In this document: piece after piece, positions 46,530 through 57,977 of the stretch
How the letters are laid out: each line of letters starts with the position of its first letter
How positions within the stretch are numbered: the first letter of the stretch is position 1
NCBI RefSeq assembly: GCF_013368755.1
Contig: NC_049566.1
Location: 124,001-188,000, forward strand
DNA length: 64,000 bases
Direction: 5' to 3'
From: Talaromyces rugulosus
Taxonomy: Eukaryota > Ascomycota > Eurotiomycetes > Eurotiales > Trichocomaceae
The notes under the pieces: generated by a model
Database searches by the model: none
What the model was told of the DNA's origin: nothing
What the model saw: only the letters and a program-made list of their open reading frames with translations
Made by a program: the position numbers and the translations under genes

Positions 46530-46772
46530 TTACCTTGGACTGGTTAATTTGTCGAACAGGTACTTATACATCGGATTGCCGCGCGTTGGATCACTGCCCG
46601 GTTTCTTCGTCATCGGCGATGGATGATAGAAACAATGTTGGCCCATGTTCCTCGTTGTGCAGCGGCCACAAACTGGCCGAGTATGGTCGCATCTGAGCTT
46701 CGATTTGCGGCATGGATCGCAAGACTGTGGTTTGCCATTGCGGCGTGTTGTTGAAGCCTCCGGCAGATACAT
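46530..46772 (-). pseudogene. Zn2Cys6 regulator reduced to its DNA-binding exon
   Basis: The exon starting at 46772 encodes a perfect zinc cluster: SCDPCRKSKLRCDHTRPVC, then GRC and GQHC, giving all six cysteines, followed by FYHPSP. The frame reaches a good splice donor (CCAAG|GTAATA near 46537), yet downstream DNA is AT-rich transposon-like sequence with no middle-homology domain. The body of the regulator has therefore probably been lost. If transcribed, it could only make a short DNA-binding peptide. Confidence 0.6.
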
Positions 46773-48500
46773 TGTCTTTTATTCCGATCCGAGGGAGCTA
46801 GACTGGGCTGGACGCCTAAGCCTTGGTTGACTCCCTGTGAAGAATCGCGAGTGGGTAGAGTGCGATTCGTCCGTATTTTAAAAGTTCATAAAACAAACAT
46901 TATATAAGAGAACGAAGTGTCGGTGATATACCTCCCAACGACCGCGAGAACGCCGGAGAGGGAGAAATTTCGGTCGGAATGAAAACTCGGAGTTCGCCGT
47001 CAGCTCTGGCCAATCACAAGGGCAGAACGCTCGCCGGTGCTAACTGTATTAGGAATGGCCATGGTCGGTTACAGTCATTTACGCATTAGATGAAAATTAC
47101 GCTGAAACTTGCTGCAAATTATGGTAAAGCGTTGTATGAAGATGTATTTGTATATAAGCATAAATAAAATAAGCATAATTCAACAACAACGATTGTATAG
47201 GTACAAGTATATGCCTTCAATATCCTTCATAGCCCTTGTGCAGCCCTTAAGACATCCATTTTTCGGTTGGCGGTGGTGAGAGTAAAGACAGGGAAGACCG
47301 GATGTCATTCAAACATCGACATTTCTCTAAAAGTCGCCAGAGAGTTAGTATGTCAGGGATCATGAATATAAAGGAACAAGCAGACCTTTAGTTACTCAGG
47401 TATGGACCTGGACAGATCTATCTGGTGACGGTCCGGATATGTTGTTTTGTGCCATGAACTAAACCAATTGTCAGTGGTGCTAGACCCTCCGTGAATGACA
47501 TAAAAAAAAGTATAACGAACAATCTGCATGTGAATACTTGGACTCTGTATATATGATATTGCCTCAATGAGCTGCTCTCGAGTGTTTGTATTGTTCTGGC
47601 CAGGCCCTTGAGAGGTTGATTCATGAGAACGGTGCCGTGGTAAAAGGCCTAGAACCAAACACAAATGGAATCAGCTCAATCATCGAACATGGAGTTTAGA
47701 AACACATACTTAATTCAGACGACGTTGTTCGACGCCTTCGCTTCCGACAGGCCCAAATGAGCAGAAGTGTTGGGGGGCAAGAGATAATGAGGGTGGTCAG
47801 TGCAATGATTGCTTCTTTCGACCAAGCCATCTAAGCGTACCTACAAAGGAAAAGAAACCACAGAGGAATATATCTCTAAGAACAGCGAGAAAATCATCTC
47901 GGTACCGGCTTTATATGTGCATGGAAAAGCAGATTTCGTAAATTCATCAAAAATCGAAGCCATTGCAAATATGAGATTTCGTATTCAACTGCGGCGCTGC
48001 GCACATGAGATTTCGGGTTTATCCAATGAACGACTGGCATACACCGCTTCAACAAAAGCCTCGATTGCTTAGGGCTAGATGGGGATCGACAACAAAACTT
48101 GCGGCCGTAATTATGCATTCGTAGCAATTCAAATTAATTCTGGAACTTATCCGAGTTTGCTATTGGAGAAGAGCTGACATCCCTGTCAGTGTGGCGCTCG
48201 ATGGGACGCGTTCGGCCCCTGAAATGAGATTTCGTAAAGGGCTCTGAATGGCTATGGATGAAACAAGGAAAAGCAAACACTCGGATTTCGTTCTCAGCGA
48301 ATCAGAGACAGCAATACAGAATCGGATTTTGTTATCGACCAATAATGCTGCTTTGTGTGCTAGGGCTGATTTGTTGTTATAAGAGCACCGTGTGGGTGCA
48401 TAAAGCACGTGTACACGTTAATGTACGTACGTACGAAGGGGGTTTAGCAGGTACTGCAAAATGTATGGTTCAAGTAGGTGTCTAAGTTGTACTATCTGAA
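46773..48500. other. Gene-poor stretch
   Basis: About 1.7 kb. A minus-strand segment 47650-47392 preceded by a possible acceptor (TTCTAG|GCC) reads AFYHGTVLMNQPLKGLART and beyond, which looks partly coding, but I cannot name a family. Other frames are short. 48720-48740 contains a long T run. Confidence 0.35.
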
Positions 48501-48604
48501 TGAGGCCCCGACGCGTCTCATAATCCCCTATCCTAACCGAGATCACATGAGGCCGTGCCCTTTGCGTCGGAGCGAGGCATCTCGATTGCATTAACGTTCC
48601 AACA
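48501..48604 (+). repeat. Dispersed 104-bp repeat, copy 1
   Basis: Begins TGAGGCCCCGACGCG and ends with ATCTCGATTGCATTAACG followed by TTCCAACA. The same blocks in the same order occur at 58880-58982. The TG...CA ends recall a very short LTR, but no target duplication is visible. It lies 174 bp upstream of the ankyrin gene start. Confidence 0.65.
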
Positions 48605-48777
48605 CACCGCTTCAATTCACTTCTTAATGATTTTTTGATTTAAACCAGGTCGCAACCCTCTCTTTTTTGTCCATGAAAATCTGAACCGACTGCAATAAAA
48701 CACGGTTACGAAGTGTCGACAGTGTTTTTTTTTTTTTTCAATTTTTCATCTTTAGCTCATTTCTACATCCCGAGAAT

Positions 48778-51700
48778 ATGCCATCGAAATCGGCTCGAAT
48801 CGATGAGGCAACATGGGAGCGCTAAAAGGAGGAGATTACTGCTCTTTATTTCTCCCCTGGAGGCACATTGCCTAAGACGATGCGAACTATAAAGGAAAGA
48901 CACGGGTTTCAAGCGACGTACTAAGTGCTTCCCATATCGCTCAAATTATGCTCATGACTAATGGTTCCTTATAGAAGAAGCCAATATACCACAAAGCTGA
49001 AGGCTTGGGCGTTGAAGAAATACGCCAATCTGCCAATCTGGTTATTTGTAGACCAGAGACAAAGAAAGAGAAAATTTCAGGAAGGAAAAGATACTGAATA
49101 CAGCATCCATGGAATAAAAAGGTCACGATCGGATATCGAAAGAGAAATTGCCCGAAATGTTACGCATACAAGCCGGCTGCAACTCTTGGAAGACATTCCT
49201 ACTCCCGAGGGTGTGGAAGTATTCACTCCAGGTGCCGAAGAATCTTTACCTTCTGTCGTACTTCGAGAAGTATTCATCAATAACCTTCCATTCTTTCAAA
49301 TGCAAAGGGAAATCAAAGCCCTAATGTGTAAGAAACAGCGAATATTTAAGTGGATGCTTTTCTAACAACAAGTAGTGCAAATAATGAAAAACCAAAACCC
49401 CCAGCCACTGTCGATATTCAATTTGCTGGACAAGCCTAGCAGTCAGCTCAATATTCTAAATAGCTCGCAATACGGGACTGAGATACTGCAAATGGCCTTG
49501 GGAGACACGGTACGGTGGGCAAAGACAGATGAAGGCCTAGCTTTCGGATCAATTGATGTGACGCCCCGTATTACCCTCGGTAAATATTCAGATCTGGTAT
49601 CTTTGGCTTCTTATTTCCCACCTGAAGACACCAATAATAACGTGGTTTCTTCATTATCGACTTTTGACATGCCCGGTATACCACCCCAGCTTGTCGCTCT
49701 GCAGCATTTCCTCCAGCACTTTATTGTTTTGACAAGCAATCACACACTAAGCCAGACAATGCTTTTCAACGTGGTTGATTGGATGTTGAAGAATATTGAT
49801 GCATCTCTTTTTTCCTACCTCTTCAGTCTCAAGTCAATCGCCGTTAAGATATTCATGAGGAAGATTTTCCCTGCCGTGGTGAATTCTGGAAATACAAAGG
49901 TAGCCAAAGAGATTATTATTCGTGGAATTGACTTGATAAGTATTCGTCGAAGCGGGCTTTGTCATTATCATACCTTGGGAGAGGATTGCTTGTCAATAGC
50001 GATTAAAAACGATGATAATCGAATGGTACAGCTGCTTTGCGCAGAAGGCTCTTTACCCCGAATTGTCCAATTTGTTGATCATTTCAACAAAAGACGGCTA
50101 CCATGGGAGACGAAGACTTGAAGTTTTACAAACGCTCCTCTCTTTTGGAGCAGATCCGGAGTATTTGGTTAAAGACGGACCGCGTGGCATTCCCCTAGTC
50201 GATGCTGCAAAGACGGGAAATCTAGATGCTGTTAAGATGCTTATCACAGCAGGATCCGGAATCAATGTATATGTGCCATCATACTTTGGAACTGCTCTCC
50301 AAGCAGCTGTACATTCCGAGAATTTGGAATTGGTTGAATGTCTCTTGGGATGGGGAGCAGATGTCAATGTTCCACACGGCCCCCAATACTACGTTCAAAT
50401 TGAGAAATTTGGATATTCACAATACATAAGCGAATTCAAAGCATGTGCCTTCAAAACACCAATTCAAATTGCGTGTGAGAGGAATAACATCCCGCTCGTT
50501 GAAATGTTGTTAGCCCACGGGGCGCCGGTCGACCTTTGTCCACTGCCTCAAACCATCATTGATCGTTCTGAGTGGTGCGTTAATGATCCTCCTAAGTACA
50601 AGGAGACCCAATTCCAAACTGCCCTCCAATACAGTGTTACGAACAGAAACATTTTTCTTGTTCGCATGCTTCTCTCGAAGAGGGTCAATCCCGATTCCAC
50701 AGTGATCCCAAACCGCGGAGACACCCCCCTTCAAATGTCAGTCAGACTTGACTATCCAGAGATAACTGAAATCCTGATAGAGAGCGGGGCTGATGTGAAT
50801 GCCGCTCCTGGAAGGATCAATGGTCGTACAGCAATGCAAGCTGCAGCGGGGAGTGGGAATATTCAGGTTGCGCAGATACTTCTAAGCAGAAATGCAAACA
50901 TAAATGCGCCGGCAGGGTATTCACGAGGGTTAACTGCGCTACAGGCGGCTATAAGACATGGGCATCCCTTGATGGCAGGGTTGTTGTTAATGTCCGGTGC
51001 TGATATAAATGCACCCCCTGCTCCAATTGACGGCCTTACAGTTATTGAAGCAGCAGCAGAAAGTGGAGATTTGAACATGATCAAAGACCTCATGCGTCAA
51101 GGAGCAATTTTGGACAGTGCCACAGCGGAGTCAGCCATATTGGATGCTATATCACACCAGAACCTGCCCATGCTCAAGTTTCTCGTCGAGCATGCCACGG
51201 CTAATAAGAGCGACCCGGAAGATGAGAGTATCCCGCCCATTGTAGCAGCGGTCAAGCTTAAATGGGTCGATGGTGTACGTCACCTCTTGAAAATGGGAGC
51301 TGATATTAACGCCTCCTTTTATGATGAGTGGGAAGCCTGCGAAAATATGAATGCTTTGAACGCGGCCATCATGAACGGAGATACTGAAATGATGGAGTTG
51401 CTCTTATCAAACGACGCGAATCTTCAATGGTCTTCCTCGGAAAATCCTTATAATGATGCTCTCTGCCATGCAGTCTATCGAAATTCTAGTCAACTGGTTT
51501 TCTTACTCCTCGATAAGTACAGTCCATCAGGGTCTATTTCTTTCGATCCAAATGTCCTGGCTTACGCAGTGGACTACACTCATAATACGACTACGATTTT
51601 TGAAACAATATTAAACGCGATATCAAAACTTCCAAAAGGTTTGTATGGCGCTCATATTTGGAACGCCTGGGACAAACTTGCAGACAAACTTGACTATATC

Positions 51701-52390
51701 AGTAAGTATTTCGCAATCAAAGCTGCCAAGCTACTGGTAAAGGCCGGAGCCGAAATCAATTCCAAAGTCGGCCCAGCCGATGAGACACTTCTACAGATAG
51801 CGGTGGGATGCGGATTTTTTGACATGGTTGAATTCCTCGTACGAGTGGGTGCCTATATACAGATTCCAGCATCCAGGGATGTAGGGACACCCCTCCAAGA
51901 GGCAATCCAAGCTCCTCGGCATCAATGCGCATACCTTTTGTTGGAACACGGCGCTGATGTAAACGCCCTTCCAGTAGAGATAGGCGGTGTTACTGCATTG
52001 CAAGCAGCTGCACGTCACGGCCATAAGGACTTGGCTGTGGAACTTCTTGAGCGTGGTTCAGATATCAACGCACCCCCAGCAAAGAATTGTGGTGTCACTG
52101 CACTCCAAGCAGCAGCAATCAAGGGCCACATAAATATTGCCATCGAGCTTCTTCAACGTGGTGCATATGTTGCTGCCGAGGCCGCACCACTGAATGGGAG
52201 AACGGCTATTGATGGAGCTGCGGAGCATGGACGGGAAAATATGTTGCAACTCCTGTTGAATCATTACGATGGGGATGAGGATTTGAAAGTTGTTTGTGAA
52301 AGAGCAGCGGTTTGGGCAGACAGGGAATGGCATGTTGAGATCGCTCGATGGCTTAGAGAATATCCTGGAGGATCAACTGAATCACTCTAA
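48778..52390 (+). pseudogene. Clr5-domain ankyrin-repeat protein, interrupted by a stop and a frameshift
   Basis: Exon 1 (48778-48917) encodes a Clr5 domain start (ATWER, then KEEITALYFSPGGTLPKTM) but has TAA at 48823-48825 inside it. A 57-bp intron (48918-48974) joins HGFQAT to RSQYTTKLKAWALKKYAN, completing the Clr5 domain. A 45-bp intron (49328-49372, GTAAGA donor, CTAAC branch) then leads to a middle region. Near 50100-50115 the frame must shift by one base (ends PWETKT, resumes LEVLQTLLSFGADPEYL). The last 2.3 kb is an intact run of many ankyrin repeats, for example NGRTAMQAAAGSGNIQVAQI and GVTALQAAARHGHKDLAVEL. Clr5 is a putative DNA-binding module first noted in yeast heterochromatin factors. 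An unrecognised intron at the frameshift is possible. Confidence 0.75.
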
Positions 52391-52445
52391 TAACCACAAT
52401 ATGTGATTTATATACATGAATACATCTCCCTGTGTGACTAATGAC

Positions 52446-52745
52446 CTCTTATCTCGACTCTTCTCGCCACTTAGCCCGAGTCTCCTCCAGTAGCTGTCTA
52501 GGCGTCTTACCCTCCTCGTTCATCTGGTCTATATAGCCACCTGCTCCTTGTAAAGCCAACATCATCTCGTCCTGCGCTCTGATATTATCCGTGGCAGTTG
52601 GCCTCTTCATATTTCTTGCAGAGTCTACGCGAAGCATGCCCGATGCAGCTTCATGAAGGGGAGTATTGCCTTTCATAGAAATTAGGTATTTGTACGCGCG
52701 TTGTAAGATGTTGGCGGCATGTTGAAGTTTCTAACAGCTAAAGCC
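52446..52745 (-). pseudogene. Ankyrin-repeat protein 3' fragment
   Basis: The minus strand reads LQHAANILQRAYKYLISMKG, NTPLHEAASGMLR and finally DQMNEEGKTPRQLLEETRA, a terminal ankyrin repeat with normal C-terminal ending, converging on the larger ankyrin gene. A plausible splice acceptor (GCTGTTAG) stands at its upstream edge, but no upstream exon survives beyond AT-rich DNA. It is probably the tail of a second, destroyed ankyrin gene. Confidence 0.55.
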
Positions 52746-52789
52746 TTGGAGGGTGCAGGTGGAACTTGGTTAAGACTGTGGTTTTAGAA

Positions 52790-53310
52790 GCAGAGCGGAA
52801 TTTTAGGATATAATAAGCTGTTAATTAAGGTTTGGCATTTATCAAGCCTAGTAATAATTATAAAAATCTTTAGATATTATAGGTGGGTTAATCTAAGTTT
52901 AGAATAAGTTTTTTATATTTTCTATATATCTTTAAGCTAATCAATCTATTTTTTGTTAGCTTTAGTAAGCTTTTTGTAAGCTGGTTTATTATTAATTCTT
53001 TTAATTATACTTTTTAAATCTCTCTATTTTATTCTGTGGAGATAGTCTTTAGTATTTTTGCTTATTATTATAATATAATTTACTTTAAGAGTTTAAATTA
53101 ATTGCTAAGAACATAATAGTTTTAATATAAATAATATAGTAGGTGTGATAAAGTAGAAGAAGAAAATAAGAAGAGAAAAAAGTTTAAAATAGCTCCTTAT
53201 ATTTATTTAAGGAAAGAAGTTAATTTCTTTCTATATTACTCTGTTATACCTCTCTAGATAGCTATATATTTTTAATTGTATAGTGATGAACGGTCTTAGT
53301 ATAAGTATAG
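52790..53310. repeat. AT-rich block with mutated-repeat character
   Basis: About 500 bp of extreme AT content with many TTA/TAA words and no open frame. It resembles repeat-induced-mutation debris. It separates the ankyrin fragment from the MADS-box fragment. Confidence 0.45.
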
Positions 53311-53364
53311 TATAATGGTATGTCAATCTCGTTTCTCTAATGAATAGGAATGTGAACCAGTTAA

Positions 53365-53469
53365 TAAGCATTTAAGAACTCAGAGAAAACTAAGATATAG
53401 GAATAGCCTTTTTAAAAAGGCAAAAGAACTTAGTATTCTATGTGGCTCTGATGTGTATTTGATTACTTG
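53365..53469 (+). pseudogene. MADS-box (SRF-type) domain fragment
   Basis: In one frame ending at TGA 53467-53469 the plus strand reads NKHLRTQRKLRYRNSLFKKA then KELSILCGSDVYLIT. The words LFKKAKELSILCGSDV match the second half of the MADS DNA-binding helix and first strand (compare the generic GLFKKAYELSVLCDAEV). An in-frame TAG at 53347-53349 separates it from an ATG at 53317, leaving only a partial domain in AT-rich surroundings. Isolated MADS fragments are probably remnants of a multicopy family, possibly carried by transposons. Confidence 0.6.
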
Positions 53470-54645
53470 AGACTGACAGACAGGCCAGATTTATTATTTG
53501 ACTTCAGAGATAGCAGGAATATGGCCACCTCCTTATCAAAGCCTTGTGAGTCCCGTCACTCCATCCTGTCGCTTTCTGGTGATGCTGACCGCCTAAGAAT
53601 GAGATGTACCCTATAGAGAAGTCCAAGTAGAATACTATATTTGGAATAGATTGACCATGTTTTTTGTACAGTACAGGTCTGGGAGAATTGATAGGGTACG
53701 ACTCATCTTGCGCTGACAGTATGGAATTTCAACTTAGATCATGTAGAAGGTGTGAGAAGCTTGTTGAAAAGAAGCGGTCATGTTTAAGCACGTGACTCTG
53801 ATTTTAAGGATACTATCGAATAGAATGTTTGTAGTGGAATAAAGTCGAGATATGATTTAGAGACACGGCCGTATGCTGCTGCCTTCAGATCAATATGGGC
53901 CTTTGTAATCATTGATTTATGCCCTTCTTTTAGAATGTAAGCAGTCAGTGTGGCGTAGACTAAACTTCTGACTAGATTATCTGTTAATAGAGCTGATAGT
54001 AAAAAAATACTACTATTCCGGAGATTGATATAGCACATACAAAACCGTTCCACCTGGGTGTCGGCGAGTCCTACTATTCTGTCAACCATTGGATTAGATG
54101 GTTTCTCAGCACTAATCCGTGAAGGTCCAATTCGGTGTGTTTCTGAACTTAATATATGTATGTGTACAGATTTAGAAAAATAGGATTGAGTAAGATTGTA
54201 TGTATTGAGTTCTGTGTCATATTGTAGAATATTATGAGGGGTAACCGTCAGGCTGAAATATAGGTGCCCAAATAGATACCCTAAGGCACCTATCTATCTG
54301 GCCTGTGAGATTGAACATTCGATCACTTTCTACCTTGGTGTATCCAGTCTTTCAGACAATAAACCTCGCAGCGCGGGCTGCCACGTAGGCCTAGTAATCT
54401 AACATAACCTAGGGTGCTTACTAACCGAATCGGCGCCTAACTTAACTAGTTGACTGCGACTCCTCATTAGGAACGTAAATTGCTGATCCTCCTGAATTAA
54501 TTGGGATTAGTCGACAAGGTCAGACTATTGAGAAAACCCCTATATAAATTGATAATTTCCTTTGTAATTTAGAATAATATGCTCATCCTAGTGATTAATT
54601 TAATACATATTCTCATCTCAAACCTGTACCACTTTTGCCAACTTA
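53470..54645. other. Intergenic, no gene recognised
   Basis: About 1.2 kb. Short frames at 53784-54089 have no recognisable domain. No repeat or RNA gene was seen. Confidence 0.35.
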
Positions 54646-54792
54646 TTAAGCAGTGTCAAGATCCCGCAGTTCAACATCTGGGTTTCGAGACAATAGTTCA
54701 CTGCCTCGGTAATGATTGCCACGACCCCGCACAACTGAGCAGGCAGCCAGCATTCCAAAAAAAAATAAAGCTATTTGGACTGTAGTTTTCAT
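54646..54792 (-). CDS. Small secreted peptide precursor, 48 residues
   Basis: The start at 54792 gives a textbook signal peptide (MKTTVQIALFFFGMLAACSV, likely cleaved after VVRG) and a short mature part containing NHYRGSELLSRNPDVELRDL. The mature peptide is charged, has no cysteine, and the SRNPDVELRD stretch resembles the short dibasic-free repeats of small fungal secreted peptides. It is divergent from the DHA2 transporter at 54894 with only 101 bp between starts. Eight adenines in the plus strand encode the FFF stretch. No family is recognised; a short frame may be chance, but the hydrophobic leader is convincing. Confidence 0.4.
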   Translation of the reverse strand: MKTTVQIALFFFGMLAACSVVRGRGNHYRGSELLSRNPDVELRDLDTA

Positions 54793-54893
54793 ACTACGAC
54801 ACATTCTTTCTGTACCCACGCTGGAACGGTTATCCATATAACACAACGACGATACAGTGGGTGAATTCTAATTGCACAATTGTCACACGTAAT

Positions 54894-56751
54894 ATGCCAT
54901 CATTCACGGGACATCCAGCACGGCAGGGCCAAGAACAAAGTTCAACTGAGGAAATCAGCCTACAAACGCCTGGATCAGTAAATGATACGGGTCTTACTGT
55001 ATCACATCCACCATCGGGTTTGAAATTCTATATGATGTTCCTAGGAGTTGCTTTGGCTCTAGTGTTTTCTGGCCTGGTAAGCACATTTGACCTCATTTTT
55101 CTAGACTTAGATCGGGTATTTATTGTACAACGAACAAGGATGAAAGTATTGTCGCTACAGACGTTTCAAAAATTACTGATGATTTTGGAACCATTGCAGA
55201 CGTCGGGTGGTACTACTCAGCATAGTATGGAATTATGGGTCTTTTCCGTATCATATAAGCTCACTATTAACCAGCCGTCTCACATCATGCAGTTTTCAAT
55301 TCTTTTTTGGAAAACTGTACACCATATTTAGTGTCAAAATGGTTTTTATGATAGCGCTTGGCGCATATCAAATAGGGTCTCTGCTTAGTGCTATTGCTCC
55401 TACCTCCGCGGCCCTCGTGATTGGTAGAGCAGTGTCTGGGTTTGGTTGTGCCGGCTTGATAGCTGGAACGTTTGTGTACGTATATTCTGTACATCAGGAT
55501 ATATGCGGTCTCTTTTAACTTTTCTTTGTTGAATAGGATAATATCTCGCAGTGTACTAACACATCACATACCAATATATGGAGCAGTTGGTGGGGGAATA
55601 GAGGTAGTTTCATCTTCTACTGGACCACTCCTAGGTGGTATTATAACCCAAGCACTGTCGTGGAGGTGGTGCTTTTATATTAACCTTCCAGTTGGTGGAT
55701 TAAGCTTTTTCCTCATTCCCCTCTCTTTTCGTGATACTTCTGTGACGGACAACCGGAATCTCACATTTCGAGAGAAAATTATGAAAGTGGATATGCTCAG
55801 TACAGCTGTTTTTATACCGTCAATAGCCACACTACTTCTTGCATTACAGTGGGGAGGGACAAAGTACGGGTGGTTCGATGCTCGCATCATCGCTCTCTTT
55901 AGCGTTTATTCCATCTCTTTCCTCTTCTTTGGACGGTTACAATGGCGGCGTGGGGATAAAGCAACCCTACCGCTACGGATTCTAAGTCGCCGAACTATGC
56001 TATCAGGAATGTGGTTCTGTTTCTGTACCAATTCCGCCCTGGCAATTGTGGACTATTATGTAAGTTAACTCTATTCTCTAGTTAACTATTATTTGCATGA
56101 TGACTTATATATCTGTAGATGCCAACCTATTTTCAGACAGTGAAGCAAGTATCTCCATCAGAGTAAGGAATACTAGTTTTACCTCTTATTCTCGCACTCT
56201 TAGTTTCATGCCTTCTCGCTGGTCCTACAACTAATTTCATTAGATACTATGCGCCTGTAATGCTATTACCTAGTGTTATGTCCCCAATTGGCTCCGGGTT
56301 GTTAACCACATTTACTACTGATGCTAATCTTTCAAAACTAATATGCTTTCAAGCATTGCTTGGCTTTGGTATAGGCATCGGCATTCAAGCACCACAGGTT
56401 GCAGCTCAAACCACTTTATCCTCGGAAGACATACCTATCGGAATCTCTGCAGTCATGTTTGCACATGGAATAGGACCCGCAGTGTTTGTGTCTGCCGCAC
56501 AATCCATTTTCATTAGTCGGCTGAAGGTGTACTTGGCAGACTTTTCTACGCAGGCAAATGCCACTCTCCTGGGAGATTCTGGCCTCAACAATATGATATC
56601 CCACGTAGAGGCGGACAAGCTTCAAGGTGTACTTAAAGCATGCGATAAAGCTGTCACTGAAGCATTCTTCCTCCCTGTTACTCTGACAATTCTTGGTATG
56701 GCTGGGGCTGCAAGCATCAGATGGCATTTGGTGAAGCAGAGATATACTTGA
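54894..56751 (+). pseudogene. DHA2-type MFS multidrug transporter with one in-frame TAA
   Basis: Five exons (54894-55076, 55139-55224, 55275-55475, 55537-56059, 56119-56751) keep phase for 542 codons, but TAA at 56164-56166 interrupts the last one (SPSE*GILVLPLIL, where a serine codon is expected). Family marks are DESIVATDVSKITDDFGTI, FGKLYTIFSVKMVF, VIGRAVSGFGCAGLIAG, the antiporter motif-C region GPLLGGIITQALSWRWCFYI with NLPVGG, and helices up to the end. About 14 helices are encoded. It would export drugs or metabolites. Everything else is intact, so the stop is either a recent inactivation or an error. Confidence 0.8.
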
Positions 56752-57977
56752 TGTGGTCTCATCCGCAGTGTTCTCAAGCACCTTTCCTATTTAGGGTCTA
56801 TTGCCAATGGAAAGATTCGTCAGTTGCCATGAGCGTGTGTCACGGGTTATTAGGTAGCTTTTCCGGAAATAGTACTACAAATTAGAGCGAAAATATTTCT
56901 CTTTGCTACAAAATCCTAATTTCGAGGTTGGTAACTGAGGCACTTCCACGCTTTGATTCAGAATAGTTCAACAGATGTTATAGTCGGTATGTTGCAAAAT
57001 CAGTTTTCCCCATGAGAAAAGTGATGCAATCAGTTGGTCAGGTTTAAGCCTACTTTAAATGCCTAATTTTGAGTTGGCTCAAGCCTAAATACGTTATGTA
57101 TTAGTACATTAATTGATTTGATTCTCTCTTGCCTTTGCATTTCTGATTCTATATCTGATCATAGATATTTCATGAAAAGCTGGAGAATAAGCGAAGGTTG
57201 CATAACCTGGAAAGAGTGTCTTCCTGCCATCAATTGTGGTTCTGTTTTGGGATTAAACGCCAGAGAATTCCGGCGATCTTCTTGACTTCCAGACGGACGT
57301 ATCAGTTTATAAATGGCTTGCCGCAATCTTGAATAACAGATGCGATATGACAACACGGCTCCCGTTCAAACGCTTCACTGGGAAACAATTGCAAGGTCGG
57401 TGAAGTCATGGCGGGACAATTTCCGGTATGAAATGTAAAGGTACAATACTTTAAATAGCTGTTATATTCTTAGCGATATAAAATCCAAAAAATTTTGGTT
57501 GCAAGGAATAATATAAACAGCAACGAGCTGGCGAACTCCTCATTATCAGGCTGCGTCTACGCGTTATTAAGCCGCAGTTCCAAGCTTATCAGTACTCCGC
57601 ATAACCGTGCTGCTATTAGGATCCATATTGTCTGTCCCTTTCTCACAGGCAGATCCACTGTGGCTTGTTACTAGAAATCGTCATTCCCGATATAAATGGC
57701 CAGAAGAACAATCCTGGACGAAGCGGAACAGTCTTCCTGGCTCAAGTGTAAGCACTGAGGCGTGTTTCTATTTGTCGTGACAGCCCTGCATAAACAATGA
57801 AATTCCAAGCTGAAACACGAAACCAGTCGCAGGTAACCGACACCCGTTGCTCCATGCTAGCTCGTGCAGATTTACAGCGGCAACAGGGTGAAGTTTAAAG
57901 TGAAACAGATGTGCCGCTTCGCGCTGTATGAGTGTCCAAACTCCGAGTGAGAAGGCACCCGGTACAACTGCATGTAG
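56752..57977. other. Intergenic, no gene recognised
   Basis: About 1.2 kb. Partly AT-rich. A minus-strand open frame covers 58271-57768 but it is the shadow of the Myb-like frame and has no domain. Confidence 0.35.

Noticed and set aside
50025..50094. An intron (GTACAG to AAAAG) to explain the frameshift in the ankyrin gene
   Set aside because: The phase does not fit, and it would remove text that looks like an ankyrin helix; a one-base indel explains the data better.
53341..53469. Reading a 30-bp intron (GTATGT to GAATAG) to restore an ATG for the MADS fragment
   Set aside because: Thirty bases is below the usual minimum intron length in fungi, so the TAG is treated as a true break.
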